Origin: Streptomyces smaragdinus
Lineage (GTDB): Bacteria > Actinomycetota > Actinomycetes > Streptomycetales > Streptomycetaceae
NCBI RefSeq assembly: GCF_009604385.1
Contig: NZ_WEGJ01000044.1
Coordinates: 1-49,060 of the forward strand
Reading direction: 5' to 3'
DNA length: 49,060 nt
Position numbers and translations under genes: made by a program. The notes under the pieces were generated by a model, which saw only the letters and a list, made by a program, of their open reading frames with translations, ran no database searches and was not told the origin of the DNA. Shown one piece after another: positions 15,665-23,973 of the stretch; the first letter of the stretch is position 1, and each line of letters begins with the position of its first letter.

Positions 15665-16965
15665 CGGCGCCCGCGTACCGGGTGTGGGCGCTGCCCGGCA
15701 TCCCCGAGGTGCGGCCCGGCGACGATCTGGTCAAGCTCATCGCGGGGGCCGGGCCGGAGCTGGCGGACGGTGACGTCGTGGTCGTGACGTCGAAGATCGT
15801 GAGCAAGGCGGAGGGCCGGATCGTCCGGGCCGCGGACCGGGAGGCCGCGATCGACGCCGAGGCGGTACGGGTCGTGGCGCGCCGGGGGCCGACGCGGATC
15901 GTCCAGACGCGGCTGGGGCTAGTGATGGCGGCGGCCGGGGTCGACGCGTCCAACACGGAGCCCGGCACGGTGCTGCTGCTCCCCGAGGACCCCGACGCCT
16001 CCGCCCGCGCGCTGCGCGCCGGGCTGCGCGAGGTGCTGGGGGTGGACGTGGGCGTGATCATCACGGACACCTTCGGCCGGCCCTGGCGCTCCGGGCTGAC
16101 GGACGTCGGCATCGGCGCCGCGGGGGTGCGGGTGCTGGACGACCTGCGCGGTTCCACGGATTCGCACGGCAACCCGCTCGGGGTGACGGTGGTCGCCACC
16201 GCCGACGAGCTGGCGGCGGCCGGTGACCTGGTGAAGGGCAAGGCGGGCGGGCTGCCGGTCGCGGTCGTACGCGGGCTGGCGCACGTCGTGACCCCGGAGG
16301 ACGGCGCGGGGGCGCGGGCGCTGGTGCGGGAGGCGGCGCAGGACATGTTCCGGCTGGGCACCTCGGAGGCGATCCGGGAGGCGGTGACGCAGCGGCGGAC
16401 GGTACGGGAGTTCACGGCGGCTCCGGTGGACGGCGCGGCGGTCCGGCGGGCGGTGGCCGCGGCGGTGACGGCGCCGGCGCCGCATCACACGACGCCGTGG
16501 CGGTTCGTGCTGCTGGAGTCCGCGGAGGTCCGGGTGCGGCTGCTGGACGCGATGCGGGAGGCGTGGATCCGGGATCTGCGGGAGCTGTCGGGATTCTCGG
16601 AGGCGTCGATCGCCAAGCGGGTCAAGCGCGGCGACGTCCTGTACCGGGCCCCGTATCTGGTGGTCCCGTGCCTGGAGACGTCCGGCGCCCACACGTACCC
16701 CGACGCGGGCCGCAACGCGGCGGAGCGCGAGATGTTCGTCGTCGCGATGGGCGCGGGGGTCCAGAACTTCCTGGTCGCGCTGGCGGCTGAGGGGCTGGGG
16801 TCGGCGTGGGTGTCGTCGACGATGTTCTGCCGGGACGTCGTCCGGGAGGTCCTGGACCTGCCGGCGGGCTGGGACCCGATGGGCACGGTCGCCGTCGGTC
16901 ACGCGGCGGCTCCCCCGCGGGCGCGGGCGGGGCGGGGGGTGGAGGGGTTTGTGGAGGTCAGGTAG
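15661..16965 (+). CDS. fbiB: Coenzyme F420-0:L-glutamate ligase, two-domain FbiB
   Basis: The 434-residue fusion has an N-terminal CofE domain (about 1-245) that adds glutamates to F420. It includes WALPGIPEVRPGDDLVKLI, DVVVVTSKIVSKAEGR and GVIITDTFGRPWRSGLTDVGIG. A C-terminal nitroreductase-like FMN domain (about 255-434) contains RRTVREFTAAPVDGAAV, HHTTPWRFVLL and GLGSAWVSSTMF; in FbiB this domain reduces dehydro-F420-0. Actinobacterial FbiB has the same two domains, whereas archaeal CofE lacks the second. The GTG at 15661 overlaps the cofD stop, so the two are translationally coupled. Confidence 0.95.
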   Translation: MTAPAYRVWALPGIPEVRPGDDLVKLIAGAGPELADGDVVVVTSKIVSKAEGRIVRAADREAAIDAEAVRVVARRGPTRIVQTRLGLVMAAAGVDASNTEPGTVLLLPEDPDASARALRAGLREVLGVDVGVIITDTFGRPWRSGLTDVGIGAAGVRVLDDLRGSTDSHGNPLGVTVVATADELAAAGDLVKGKAGGLPVAVVRGLAHVVTPEDGAGARALVREAAQDMFRLGTSEAIREAVTQRRTVREFTAAPVDGAAVRRAVAAAVTAPAPHHTTPWRFVLLESAEVRVRLLDAMREAWIRDLRELSGFSEASIAKRVKRGDVLYRAPYLVVPCLETSGAHTYPDAGRNAAEREMFVVAMGAGVQNFLVALAAEGLGSAWVSSTMFCRDVVREVLDLPAGWDPMGTVAVGHAAAPPRARAGRGVEGFVEVR

Positions 16966-17018
16966 GCAGGGGCTCACAACGACCGCATCCGTTGGATCAT
17001 CCGATCGTTGGTAAGGGC

Positions 17019-17426
17019 ATGAACGACGCCCTCGAGACCGCGAACCACCATCGGGAAGCGATCACCCAGAAGTGCCTGCCCGGCGCTCAGCGACTCATCG
17101 GCCAGTATCAGACCGGCCTCGTCCACCAGTACAAGGCGGCCGCTCGTCTTCAGCACGCGCTCGGCCGTGTCGACGAGCAGATCGGGAGCGCCAAGATGAA
17201 GCCGGATCCGGAACGTGACGCCCGGGTTCAGGCCCATCTCGAGGCTCAGGCCCCGATCAGCATCCGCGCCCTCATGGCCGACGACCATCAGCTGACGCTC
17301 AACCGCTGGTACGCGATGGCCGCCGCCGAGAAGTTCCCCTCAGCCCGCAGCGAGATCCGTCGCTATCTGGACGCCTTGGAGGCCATCGTCCCCCTGCTGC
17401 AGCCCGATCGCTCCGACACCGTCTGA
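17019..17426 (+). CDS. Small hypothetical protein
   Basis: This 135-residue, largely helical-looking protein (MNDALETANHHREAITQKC at the start, EIRRYLDALEAIVPLLQPD near the end) matches no family I recognise. Third-position G/C is about 80% overall and higher near the 3' end, lower than in neighbouring genes but coding-like. The stop lies ten bases before a very strong terminator (17436-17470), which supports this strand. A 104-codon frame on the opposite strand (16974-17288) is also coding-like. The ribosome-binding site is poor (AAGGG directly before the ATG). An imperfect dyad ACAACGA...TCGTTGG lies just upstream (16977-17011) and could be an operator. Function unknown. Confidence 0.55.
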   Translation: MNDALETANHHREAITQKCLPGAQRLIGQYQTGLVHQYKAAARLQHALGRVDEQIGSAKMKPDPERDARVQAHLEAQAPISIRALMADDHQLTLNRWYAMAAAEKFPSARSEIRRYLDALEAIVPLLQPDRSDTV

Positions 17427-17435
17427 CGCCATACG

Positions 17436-17470
17436 ACGAGGGCCCGGTACCAGCGGTACCGGGCCCTCGT
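17436..17470. terminator. Bidirectional terminator, 16-bp perfect stem
   Basis: ACGAGGGCCCGGTACC (17436-17451) pairs perfectly with 17455-17470 around a 3-nt AGC loop. It sits between the convergent stops of the small hypothetical gene (17426) and the first LCP gene (17480). Confidence 0.92.
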
Positions 17471-17479
17471 GGTGGGCGG

Positions 17480-18679
17480 TCAGTTGGTGACCGTCACCGG
17501 CTCGTCATTCTTCAGCTGCTCCAGGAGCTTCTTCGCCTTCGGCGCGTCCCACTTGAGGACCGAGCCGACGCCCGGGACGTTGCCGCCGGACACCGTCGGG
17601 AGGTTCAGGCGCTTGCCGTCGCCGCCGTTCACGCCCTTCATCGCCCAGAACATCTCGAGCACCGTGAAAGGGGAGGCGTCCGTGTCGACGATCAGGGCGT
17701 CGAGGCCGGCGCCCATCGTCGGGTAGAGCTTGAAGGGGTTGATGACCGTCGTGGGGGTCGCGGCCTCGCTCGCGAGGGCAGCGAGGAGCTTCTGCTGGTT
17801 CTGGGTACGGCCCAGGTCGCCGCCGTCGACGTTGTAGCGGTTACGTACGAACGCCAGCGCCTGCTCGCCGTTCAGGTCCTGGCAGCCCTTCGCGAAGTCC
17901 GCGCCCGAGTTCTTGTCCTTGACGGCCTTGTCGAAGCACATCTCCACGCCGCCGAGCTCGTCGACGATGTTCGCGAAGCCACCGAAGCCGATCTCCGCGT
18001 AGTGGTCGATCTTCAGCCCGGTGTTGTACTCGACCGTCCGGACCAGCAGCGTCGCGCCGTCCTGGGCGTACGCGGCGTTGATCTTCGTCTTCTGCGAGCC
18101 GTACTGCTTGCCCGACTCCGAGCCCTTGAACGGCGGGATCGTGACGTACCAGTCACGCGGCAGGCTGACCATCGTGGTGCCGTTGTCGCCGACGTGCAGG
18201 ATCATCATCGAGTCGGTGCGCTTGCCCTCGGCGGAGCCGGTGTGCAGGCGCTTCTTGTCGTCCTTCGTCATACCCTCGCGGCTGTCGGAGCCGACGATCA
18301 GGTAGTTCGTACCGGAGCCGCCGTCGGGGCGGTCCTCGACCTTGCTGAGGTCGACCTCCTTGCGGAGCTTGGAGTCCGCCCAGAAGTACGTGCTGATCGA
18401 CACGATCAGCAGCACGGCTATCAGCGTGACGAGGCCCACGGTGATCCGTTTGCGCCAGTTCGGGCGTGGCCGGTAGCCGGTGTCCGGCCCTCCGTACTGG
18501 TCGCCGCCACCGCCGCCGTAGACGCGGCCGTCGCTGTAGCCGTCGCCCCGGTCGTCGTACCCGCCGCGTGACTGCGGCGGGACGTTCGGCATCGTCCGCG
18601 TCGGTTCGGCATGGTAGCCGCCGCCGTGGTTGCCGCGCGGCCTGTTGCCTTCGGTCCACCCATCGGGCCAGTCGTTCAT
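17480..18679 (-). CDS. LCP (LytR-CpsA-Psr) family protein 1
   Basis: A 399-residue envelope protein. The first 78 residues are Gly/Asp/Tyr-rich and cytoplasmic, followed by one membrane helix (about 79-100) and an extracytoplasmic LCP domain (about 125-310). Core motifs are NYLIVGSDSRE, RTDSMMILHV, MVSLPRDWYVTIP, KINAAYAQDG and GEQALAFVRNRYNVDGGDLGRTQNQQ. They carry the Arg and Asp residues that bind the polyprenyl pyrophosphate and metal. LCP enzymes transfer anionic glycopolymers from lipid carriers to peptidoglycan. No LytR_C domain is present. The start MNDWPDGWTEGN at 18679 is used because the frame upstream lacks coding character. The gene is divergent from a thioesterase and ends at a shared terminator. 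Confidence 0.93.
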   Translation of the reverse strand: MNDWPDGWTEGNRPRGNHGGGYHAEPTRTMPNVPPQSRGGYDDRGDGYSDGRVYGGGGGDQYGGPDTGYRPRPNWRKRITVGLVTLIAVLLIVSISTYFWADSKLRKEVDLSKVEDRPDGGSGTNYLIVGSDSREGMTKDDKKRLHTGSAEGKRTDSMMILHVGDNGTTMVSLPRDWYVTIPPFKGSESGKQYGSQKTKINAAYAQDGATLLVRTVEYNTGLKIDHYAEIGFGGFANIVDELGGVEMCFDKAVKDKNSGADFAKGCQDLNGEQALAFVRNRYNVDGGDLGRTQNQQKLLAALASEAATPTTVINPFKLYPTMGAGLDALIVDTDASPFTVLEMFWAMKGVNGGDGKRLNLPTVSGGNVPGVGSVLKWDAPKAKKLLEQLKNDEPVTVTN

Positions 18680-18807
18680 GCGGCAGAGTCTGCCCTGCCG
18701 GGCGGGGCCAGGACCAGCGAGGTTCGAAATCGGGGCGGGCTCGTAGCAGATCTGTCGCATTTGTGCCCCGATGCGGGGTGGATCGGCGTGGCGCATACGC
18801 TGGGGGT

Positions 18808-19338
18808 ATGAATCAGCCTGCCCCTGAGGGGAAGCCGACGTCGGCTTCGCGTACGACCCTGTCCAGCATCATGACCGCCGCTCACACCAATCTGCTCGGG
18901 ACTGTGCATGGTGGGGTGATCATGAAGTTGGTCGATGACGCGGCGGGGGCTGTGGCCGGGCGGCATTCCGGGGGGCCGGCTGTTACCGCGTCGATGGACG
19001 AGATGGTTTTTCTGGAGCCTGTGCATGTGGGGGATCTTGTGCATGTCAAGGCTCAGTGCAATTGGACGGGGCGGACCTCGATGGAGATCGGGGTTCGGGT
19101 GATGGCCGAGCGGTGGAACGAGGCGACTCCCGCTACGCAGGTGGGGTCGGCTTATCTGGTGTTCGCGGCTGTGGACGGGGAGGGGAAGCCTCGGATCGTG
19201 CCGCCGGTTCTGCCGGAGACGGATCGGGATCGGCGGAGGTTTCAGGAGGCGGAGATTCGGCGCACGCATCGGCTTGCTCGGCGGCGGGCTATTCAAGAGC
19301 TGCGGGAGCGGCGGGCTGCCGAGGGGTACGAGCACTGA
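18808..19338 (+). CDS. Acyl-CoA thioesterase, hotdog fold
   Basis: The 176-residue protein fits the YciA/BACH-type acyl-CoA thioesterases. It contains TLSSIMTAAHTNLLGTVHGGVIMKLVDDAAG, where the Asp of KLVDD is the usual catalytic residue, then MDEMVFLEPVHVGDLVHVKA and a basic C-terminus RRTHRLARRRAIQELRERR. It would hydrolyse acyl-CoA esters in the cytosol; chain length cannot be told. TACGCT (18796-18801) is a -10-like box whose predicted start point is the A of the ATG at 18808, so the mRNA may be leaderless. The 3' end runs into an intergenic repeat region. Confidence 0.92.
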   Translation: MNQPAPEGKPTSASRTTLSSIMTAAHTNLLGTVHGGVIMKLVDDAAGAVAGRHSGGPAVTASMDEMVFLEPVHVGDLVHVKAQCNWTGRTSMEIGVRVMAERWNEATPATQVGSAYLVFAAVDGEGKPRIVPPVLPETDRDRRRFQEAEIRRTHRLARRRAIQELRERRAAEGYEH

Positions 19339-19618
19339 GCTGTTGCGTTGCGCTGCCGGGGCTCCGCCCCGGACCCCGTCGGCGCTGCGCGCCTCGGCCT
19401 CAAACGCTGGCCGGGCTGGAGGGGGGTTCTTCTCGCTCTCGGCCTGCGGCCGGCAGTCGGCGCTGCGCGCCTCGTCCTCAAGCGCCGCGTCGCCCCGGAG
19501 CGAATGCGGAGGAAGCGCAACCGCACCCGACGACGCAGCTAGGCGACGGAAGGGCTGGGGGATAACCCCGTACCGCCTCTACACGCACTCCACTGAACAC
19601 TCCATTACATGCCCTCCA
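19339..19618. repeat. Intergenic dispersed-repeat cluster
   Basis: This 280-bp gap has no gene. It holds two copies of TCGGCGCTGCGCGCCTC (19379-19395 and 19457-19473) and a 24-bp stretch at 19396-19419 (starting GGCCTCAAACGC) that recurs with one mismatch at 48522-48545. A GC-rich hairpin around 19358-19377 (GGGGCTCCGCCCC) is also present. The same 17-bp core occurs inverted in the array at the right end of the window. The element family is unnamed here; such repeats are common between Streptomyces genes. Confidence 0.7.
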
Positions 19619-21040
19619 CTACGCACACTCCACCGCGTCCCCCGTGCGGGCCGCGAAGCCGCTCCAGATTTCCGCGCCGTCCAGGATGGGGTCCGCCGGG
19701 CGGACTCGGCGGATTGTGGTGGGGTCGAAGTCCGGGGACAGGGTGAGGGTCAGGGTTGGGCCGTGGCCCGGGGTGGGGACCAGGGTCGCTGAGGGGATCG
19801 CTGATTTCAGGGAGTGGGCCGAGCGGGTCCAGTTCGGGTCGTACGTGATGGTGGTGCGGGTGGCCGGGGTGGGGGCGTTGCGGGCGGTGCCTGTCGTGGC
19901 GAAGCCGTTGTTCGCCAGGCGGGTGTCCACTCGGGAGCCCAGGCCCTGTTCGCCCGCGCCGTTCGTCACCTGGACCCGGATCGAGTTCGGGGGGATCTCC
20001 ACCGGGATCGCGTGGCCCGGCTTGTGCTTGACCCTGAGGGGCTCGTCCGCGCGGATGCGGGCGAAGAGGGCGTCCGCCTTCTCCTTGTCCCACAGGATCG
20101 TCGCGCCGACGCCCGGGACCTCGTGGTCCAGGGTGCCGATCGGGACCGTCGTGAATTCCGAGGAGCGGGGGGAGAAGTCCCGCATCGCCCGGCCCAGGGC
20201 GAACATCGCGTCGCCGCTGAAGCCCGAGTCGGCGCGTACGGAGCCCAGGACCGTGCCGCTGACCTGGCGGAGGCGGACCGGGTTGAGGAGGGTGTGGCTG
20301 TCCGCGATCTTGTGCAGGACCGCCGAGAGGAACTGCTGCTGGCGGCGCATACGGCTGAGGTCGGAGGTGCCGTCGACGTGCCGGGCGCGGACGTACTGCA
20401 GGGCCTGGCCGCCGCCCAGGCGGGTGGTGCCGGCAGGGAGGTCCAGGCCCGAGTAGTCGTCGTGCAGGGGGCGGGCGGAGCAGATGTCCACGCCGCCGAT
20501 CATGTCGACCGTCTTCATGAAGCCGGTGAAGTCGATCTCCAGATAGTGGTCGATGTGGACGCCCGTCATCTTCTCCACCGCGCGCACCGTGAGCGGCGGG
20601 CCGCCGTGCGCGTACGCGGAGTTGATCTTCCCGGCGTGACTGGTGTTCTCCTCGCCGAAGGCGCGGTTGGTGTGCGGGGGGAACTCGACGTACGAGTCGC
20701 GGGGGATGCTCACCACGCTGGCGCGGTCACGGTCGCCGGAGACGTGGACCAGCATGATCGTGTCGGTGCAGTTGCAGGACGCGCCGCCGAGCCGGTAGCG
20801 CGCCCGCTGGGTGTCGGAGATCCCGTCGCGCCGGTCCGTGCCGACGACCAGGAAGTTCAGCCCCTTCCCGTCGTCCGGCCGCTCCGTCAGCCCGTGGAAG
20901 GCGTCCACCCGGCCGATCCCGTCGCCGACGCGGGCCAGCAGCAGGTGCCCGCCCCCGCCGGCCGCCAGCAGCGCCAGCGACAGCAGGGCGGCGATCCGCA
21001 GCCCCCAGCGGGGTCCGGGGCGGCGCGTGGGCGTAACCAT
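19619..21040 (-). CDS. LCP family protein 2 with LytR_C domain
   Basis: The 473-residue protein has a short cytoplasmic start, a membrane helix (about 13-36) and an LCP domain (about 60-290) with LNFLVVGTDRRDG, CTDTIMLVHVSGDRD, VVSIPRDSYVEFP, KINSAYAHGG and GGQALQYVRARHVDGTSDLSRMRRQQQ. A C-terminal LytR_C/CpsA-LytR domain (about 360-450) begins IRVQVTNGAGEQGLGSRVDTRLANNGF. A CNC cysteine pair lies between the first two LCP motifs, unlike its paralogues. The ATG at 21040 has GGGGAGGA five bases upstream. It is divergent from the GT2 gene at 21153. The role is ligation of wall glycopolymers, by family. Confidence 0.93.
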   Translation of the reverse strand: MVTPTRRPGPRWGLRIAALLSLALLAAGGGGHLLLARVGDGIGRVDAFHGLTERPDDGKGLNFLVVGTDRRDGISDTQRARYRLGGASCNCTDTIMLVHVSGDRDRASVVSIPRDSYVEFPPHTNRAFGEENTSHAGKINSAYAHGGPPLTVRAVEKMTGVHIDHYLEIDFTGFMKTVDMIGGVDICSARPLHDDYSGLDLPAGTTRLGGGQALQYVRARHVDGTSDLSRMRRQQQFLSAVLHKIADSHTLLNPVRLRQVSGTVLGSVRADSGFSGDAMFALGRAMRDFSPRSSEFTTVPIGTLDHEVPGVGATILWDKEKADALFARIRADEPLRVKHKPGHAIPVEIPPNSIRVQVTNGAGEQGLGSRVDTRLANNGFATTGTARNAPTPATRTTITYDPNWTRSAHSLKSAIPSATLVPTPGHGPTLTLTLSPDFDPTTIRRVRPADPILDGAEIWSGFAARTGDAVECA

Positions 21041-21152
21041 GTGAATCCTCCCCGGGTCCGAGCACACGACCGTCCACGGTAGGCAGCCCGTAGCACCCCG
21101 GCGTGGCACCGGCACGCCGGATTCCCCCGTTCGCGGTACGGTGATCCCCGAT

Positions 21153-22172
21153 ATGAGTACGTACAGTCAGCCCCCCGCCGTGTCCGTGATCATGCCCGTC
21201 CTCAACGAGGAGCGTCATCTGCGGCATGCCGTCGAGGCGATCCTGCGCCAGGAGTACGCGGGTGAGCTGGAGGTGGTGATCGCGCTCGGGCCCTCCGCGG
21301 ACCGTACCGACGAGATCGCCGCCGAGCTCGTACGCGAGGACCCCCGCGTGCATACGGTGCCGAATCCCACCGGCCGCACGCCCGCCGCGCTGAACGCCGC
21401 CATCAAGGCCTCCCGGCACCCCGTCGTGGTGCGGGTCGACGGTCACGGCATGCTGTCGCCCGGCTACATCGCCACCGCCGTACGGCTGCTGGCGGAGACC
21501 GACGCCGTCAACGTCGGCGGCGTGATGCACGCCGAGGGCGAGAACGACTGGGAGCGGGCCGTCGCCGCCGCGATGACGTCGCGGATCGGCGTCGGCAACG
21601 CCGCCTTCCACACCGGCGGCGCGGCGGCCCCGGCGGAGACCGTGTACCTCGGCGTGTTCCGGCGCGAGGCGCTGGAGCGGCAGGGCGGGTACAACGAGGA
21701 GTTCATCCGCGCCCAGGACTGGGAGCTGAACTACCGGCTGCGTGAGGCCGGCGGGCTGATCTGGTTCTCGCCGGAGCTGCGGGTCTCGTACCGGCCGCGG
21801 CCCAGCGTGAAGGCGCTGGCCAAGCAGTACAAGGACTACGGCAAGTGGCGTCACGTGGTGGCTCGCTACCACGCCGGTTCGATCAATCTGCGCTATCTGG
21901 CCCCGCCGGCCGCCGTCCTCGGGATCGCGGCGGGCATCGTGGTCGGCGCCGTGCTCACGCCGCTCGGCTGGATCATCCCGGGCGGGTATGTGGCCGGCAT
22001 CGTGGCGGGCGCGCTCCCGGCGGGGAAGGGCCTGCCGCCGAAGGCGCGGGCGCAGATCCCCGTGGCGCTGGCGACCATGCACATGTCGTGGGGCTGGGGC
22101 TTTCTGACCAGCCCGCGCTCGCTGGCGCGCCGGGTGATCGCGTCGCGGCGCGAGGCGGTCCGCCAGGACTGA
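21153..22172 (+). CDS. Family 2 glycosyltransferase
   Basis: The 339-residue protein has an N-terminal GT-A domain (about 7-230): VSVIMPVLNEERHLRHAVEAIL, LGPSADRTDEI, VVVRVDGHGMLSPGYI and FIRAQDWELNYRLREAGG, which hold the DxD-type and acceptor-side acidic residues. Two or three hydrophobic segments follow (about 246-310, LAPPAAVLGIAAGIVVGAVLTPLG), so it is membrane-associated. It probably transfers a sugar to a lipid-linked envelope glycan, and the surrounding LCP genes fit that. An upstream GTG at 21141 is in frame, but ATG 21153 starts nearer the conserved domain. No Shine-Dalgarno is seen. Confidence 0.9.
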   Translation: MSTYSQPPAVSVIMPVLNEERHLRHAVEAILRQEYAGELEVVIALGPSADRTDEIAAELVREDPRVHTVPNPTGRTPAALNAAIKASRHPVVVRVDGHGMLSPGYIATAVRLLAETDAVNVGGVMHAEGENDWERAVAAAMTSRIGVGNAAFHTGGAAAPAETVYLGVFRREALERQGGYNEEFIRAQDWELNYRLREAGGLIWFSPELRVSYRPRPSVKALAKQYKDYGKWRHVVARYHAGSINLRYLAPPAAVLGIAAGIVVGAVLTPLGWIIPGGYVAGIVAGALPAGKGLPPKARAQIPVALATMHMSWGWGFLTSPRSLARRVIASRREAVRQD

Positions 22173-22176
22173 GTCC

Positions 22177-22228
22177 GTGTACGAGGAAGGGCCGGACCCC
22201 CGCGGGGGTCCGGCCCTTCCTCGTACAC
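22177..22228. terminator. Perfect 52-nt inverted repeat, bidirectional terminator
   Basis: The two 26-nt halves are exact reverse complements with their centre between 22202 and 22203, so the RNA forms a very long hairpin on either strand. It begins five bases after the stop of the GT2 gene and ends four bases before the stop of LCP protein 3, filling the gap between the two convergent genes. Confidence 0.93.
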
Positions 22229-22232
22229 GCTC

Positions 22233-23903
22233 CTACCAGCGGTAGGGCGCGTACACCTCCATGCACTTCTCGTCGTCCTCGCCGTTCAGCAGATCGGCGC
22301 TGTCCGGGGCCTTCTCCGGCGCCTCGGATCCGGCGGTCTTCGGGTACGTGTTCCCCGTCCGCCAGTCGGCGCCCACGACCAGGGTCACCGTCTCCGTGCC
22401 CTTGGCCTCCTTGACCGCCCGGTCCGGCAGGCCGATCGCCTTGGCCAGGGCGAGCGCGTCGGCCTGCTCCTCGGGGCTGCCGTACGTGATCGACGTGTCG
22501 GCCATGGGCCGGGGCGTGGAGTTCGTGTCGGCCTGCCCGTAACCGAGGCCCTGGAGCGAGGCCACGACCGCCGCGGCCCGTCCGGGGACCGGTCCCTCGC
22601 TGTTGAAGCCGGTGCCGTTGTAGACCGTGACCGGGACGTCGCCCGTGGGGTGTGCGGTGCCGGTGGGCGCGGTCTTCTTCTTGGCCTTCTTCTTGTCCTT
22701 GCCGTCGAACGCCGAGTCGTCCCGCAGCAGCTGCCAGAGCTTCGCCGCCTCGGGCTTGTTCTCCACCAGCGTGACGTCCGGGTTGTTCGGGTCGGGCAGC
22801 ACCGGCATCGTGCTCATGGTGATCCGGCCGGTCGGCACCCGCTTGAGGTCGTTGCCCAGGTCGTACAGCTTCTTGACGGTCCCCAGGTCCGGGTCGACGG
22901 TGAGCGCCTTGGTCGCCGCCTCCGCCAGGTCCATCAGCTGGCCGGGGTCGGTGAGCTTGGTGCCCGCCTTCAGCTCGCGCACCATGGCGTTGAGGTACAT
23001 GTGCTGGGCCTCGGCCCGGCCGAGGTCGCTGCCCCAGGCGTAGCGTGTACGCACCCACTGCAGCGCCTGCTTGCCCACGACGTCGTGGGTGCCGGCGGTC
23101 AGCTTCAGGCCGGACTTCTTGTCGTAGACGTTCTGGTTGACGCACACCGGGACACCGCCGACGGCGTCGGCCATGGACACCACGCCCTCGAACTCGACCA
23201 TCATGAAGTGGTCGATGTGCACACCGGTCATCTTGGTCCAGGTGGCCACGGTGCAGCCGGGACCGCCGTGCTGCAGGCTCGTGTTGATGCGGTCGTACGT
23301 CGCCGGGTAGACCTCGTCGGTCTCCGGGTCCTGGCACTCGGGGATGTTGACCATGGTGTCGCGGGGGATGCTCACCACGGACATGTTGCTGCGGTCGGCG
23401 GAGGCGTGGATCAGCATCTGCACGTCCGCGCGCGGCTTCTGGTTCGCGGTGTCCCGCGCGCCGCCGAGCTTCTGGTTCGCCTCCGAGGAGCGGTCGTCGG
23501 AGCCGAGCAGCAGGATGTTCAGCTCGGACTGGCCGGCTGCGTTCGGGGGCTTCTTGTCGACCTGCGAGCCGGTGCCGATGTTGAGCGGCTTCTTGCCGAG
23601 GTTCGCGTTGAGGTGGCGGTAGTACAGCCAGCCCGCTCCCGCGGTGCCGAATATCAGGAACGCCAGCGTGGCCGCGAGCCACAGGCCCCAGCGGCGTTTC
23701 TTCCGGGGCGGTTCGCCCTCGTAGTCGTCGTACTCGTCGTCGTCATCGCCCGGTACGTAGCTGCGCTGCCGGGGCGGCGTGGACAGCCTGCGGCCGTCGC
23801 CCCCCTCGTAGAGACTGTCGTCCCAGCCCAGGTCGGACGCGCGATCGCCGCCGCCGCCGCGGTGTCTTCCCGCCCCGCCCCCGCGGACGCTGCTGCGACC
23901 CAT
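22233..23903 (-). CDS. LCP family protein 3 with LytR_C domain
   Basis: This 556-residue protein has a Gly/Asp-rich cytoplasmic N-terminus, a membrane helix (about 72-95) and an LCP domain with LNILLLGSDDRSSE, RADVQMLIHASADRS, VVSIPRDTMVNIP, RINTSLQHGGPGC and GKQALQWVRTRYAWGSDLGRAEAQ. A Lys-rich linker (GKDKKKAKKK) leads to a LytR_C domain starting VPVTVYNGTGFNSEGPVPGRA. The ATG at 23903 is preceded by GGGAGGG. It lies 70 bp downstream of LCP protein 4 on the same strand and is probably co-transcribed with it. Its C-terminus ends CMEVYAPYRW, with an isolated Cys also seen in protein 4. Confidence 0.93.
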   Translation of the reverse strand: MGRSSVRGGGAGRHRGGGGDRASDLGWDDSLYEGGDGRRLSTPPRQRSYVPGDDDDEYDDYEGEPPRKKRRWGLWLAATLAFLIFGTAGAGWLYYRHLNANLGKKPLNIGTGSQVDKKPPNAAGQSELNILLLGSDDRSSEANQKLGGARDTANQKPRADVQMLIHASADRSNMSVVSIPRDTMVNIPECQDPETDEVYPATYDRINTSLQHGGPGCTVATWTKMTGVHIDHFMMVEFEGVVSMADAVGGVPVCVNQNVYDKKSGLKLTAGTHDVVGKQALQWVRTRYAWGSDLGRAEAQHMYLNAMVRELKAGTKLTDPGQLMDLAEAATKALTVDPDLGTVKKLYDLGNDLKRVPTGRITMSTMPVLPDPNNPDVTLVENKPEAAKLWQLLRDDSAFDGKDKKKAKKKTAPTGTAHPTGDVPVTVYNGTGFNSEGPVPGRAAAVVASLQGLGYGQADTNSTPRPMADTSITYGSPEEQADALALAKAIGLPDRAVKEAKGTETVTLVVGADWRTGNTYPKTAGSEAPEKAPDSADLLNGEDDEKCMEVYAPYRW

Positions 23904-23973
23904 TGACCCTCCCGGTCGAATTCCCTGTACGGGCTTGCTACTTGATCTGACGTCGTTCAGCGCGTCCGCTGTG

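Noticed and set aside
19339..19618. Insertion sequence or mobile element remnant
   Set aside because: No transposase frame, terminal inverted repeats or target duplication were seen; the content is short dispersed intergenic repeats.
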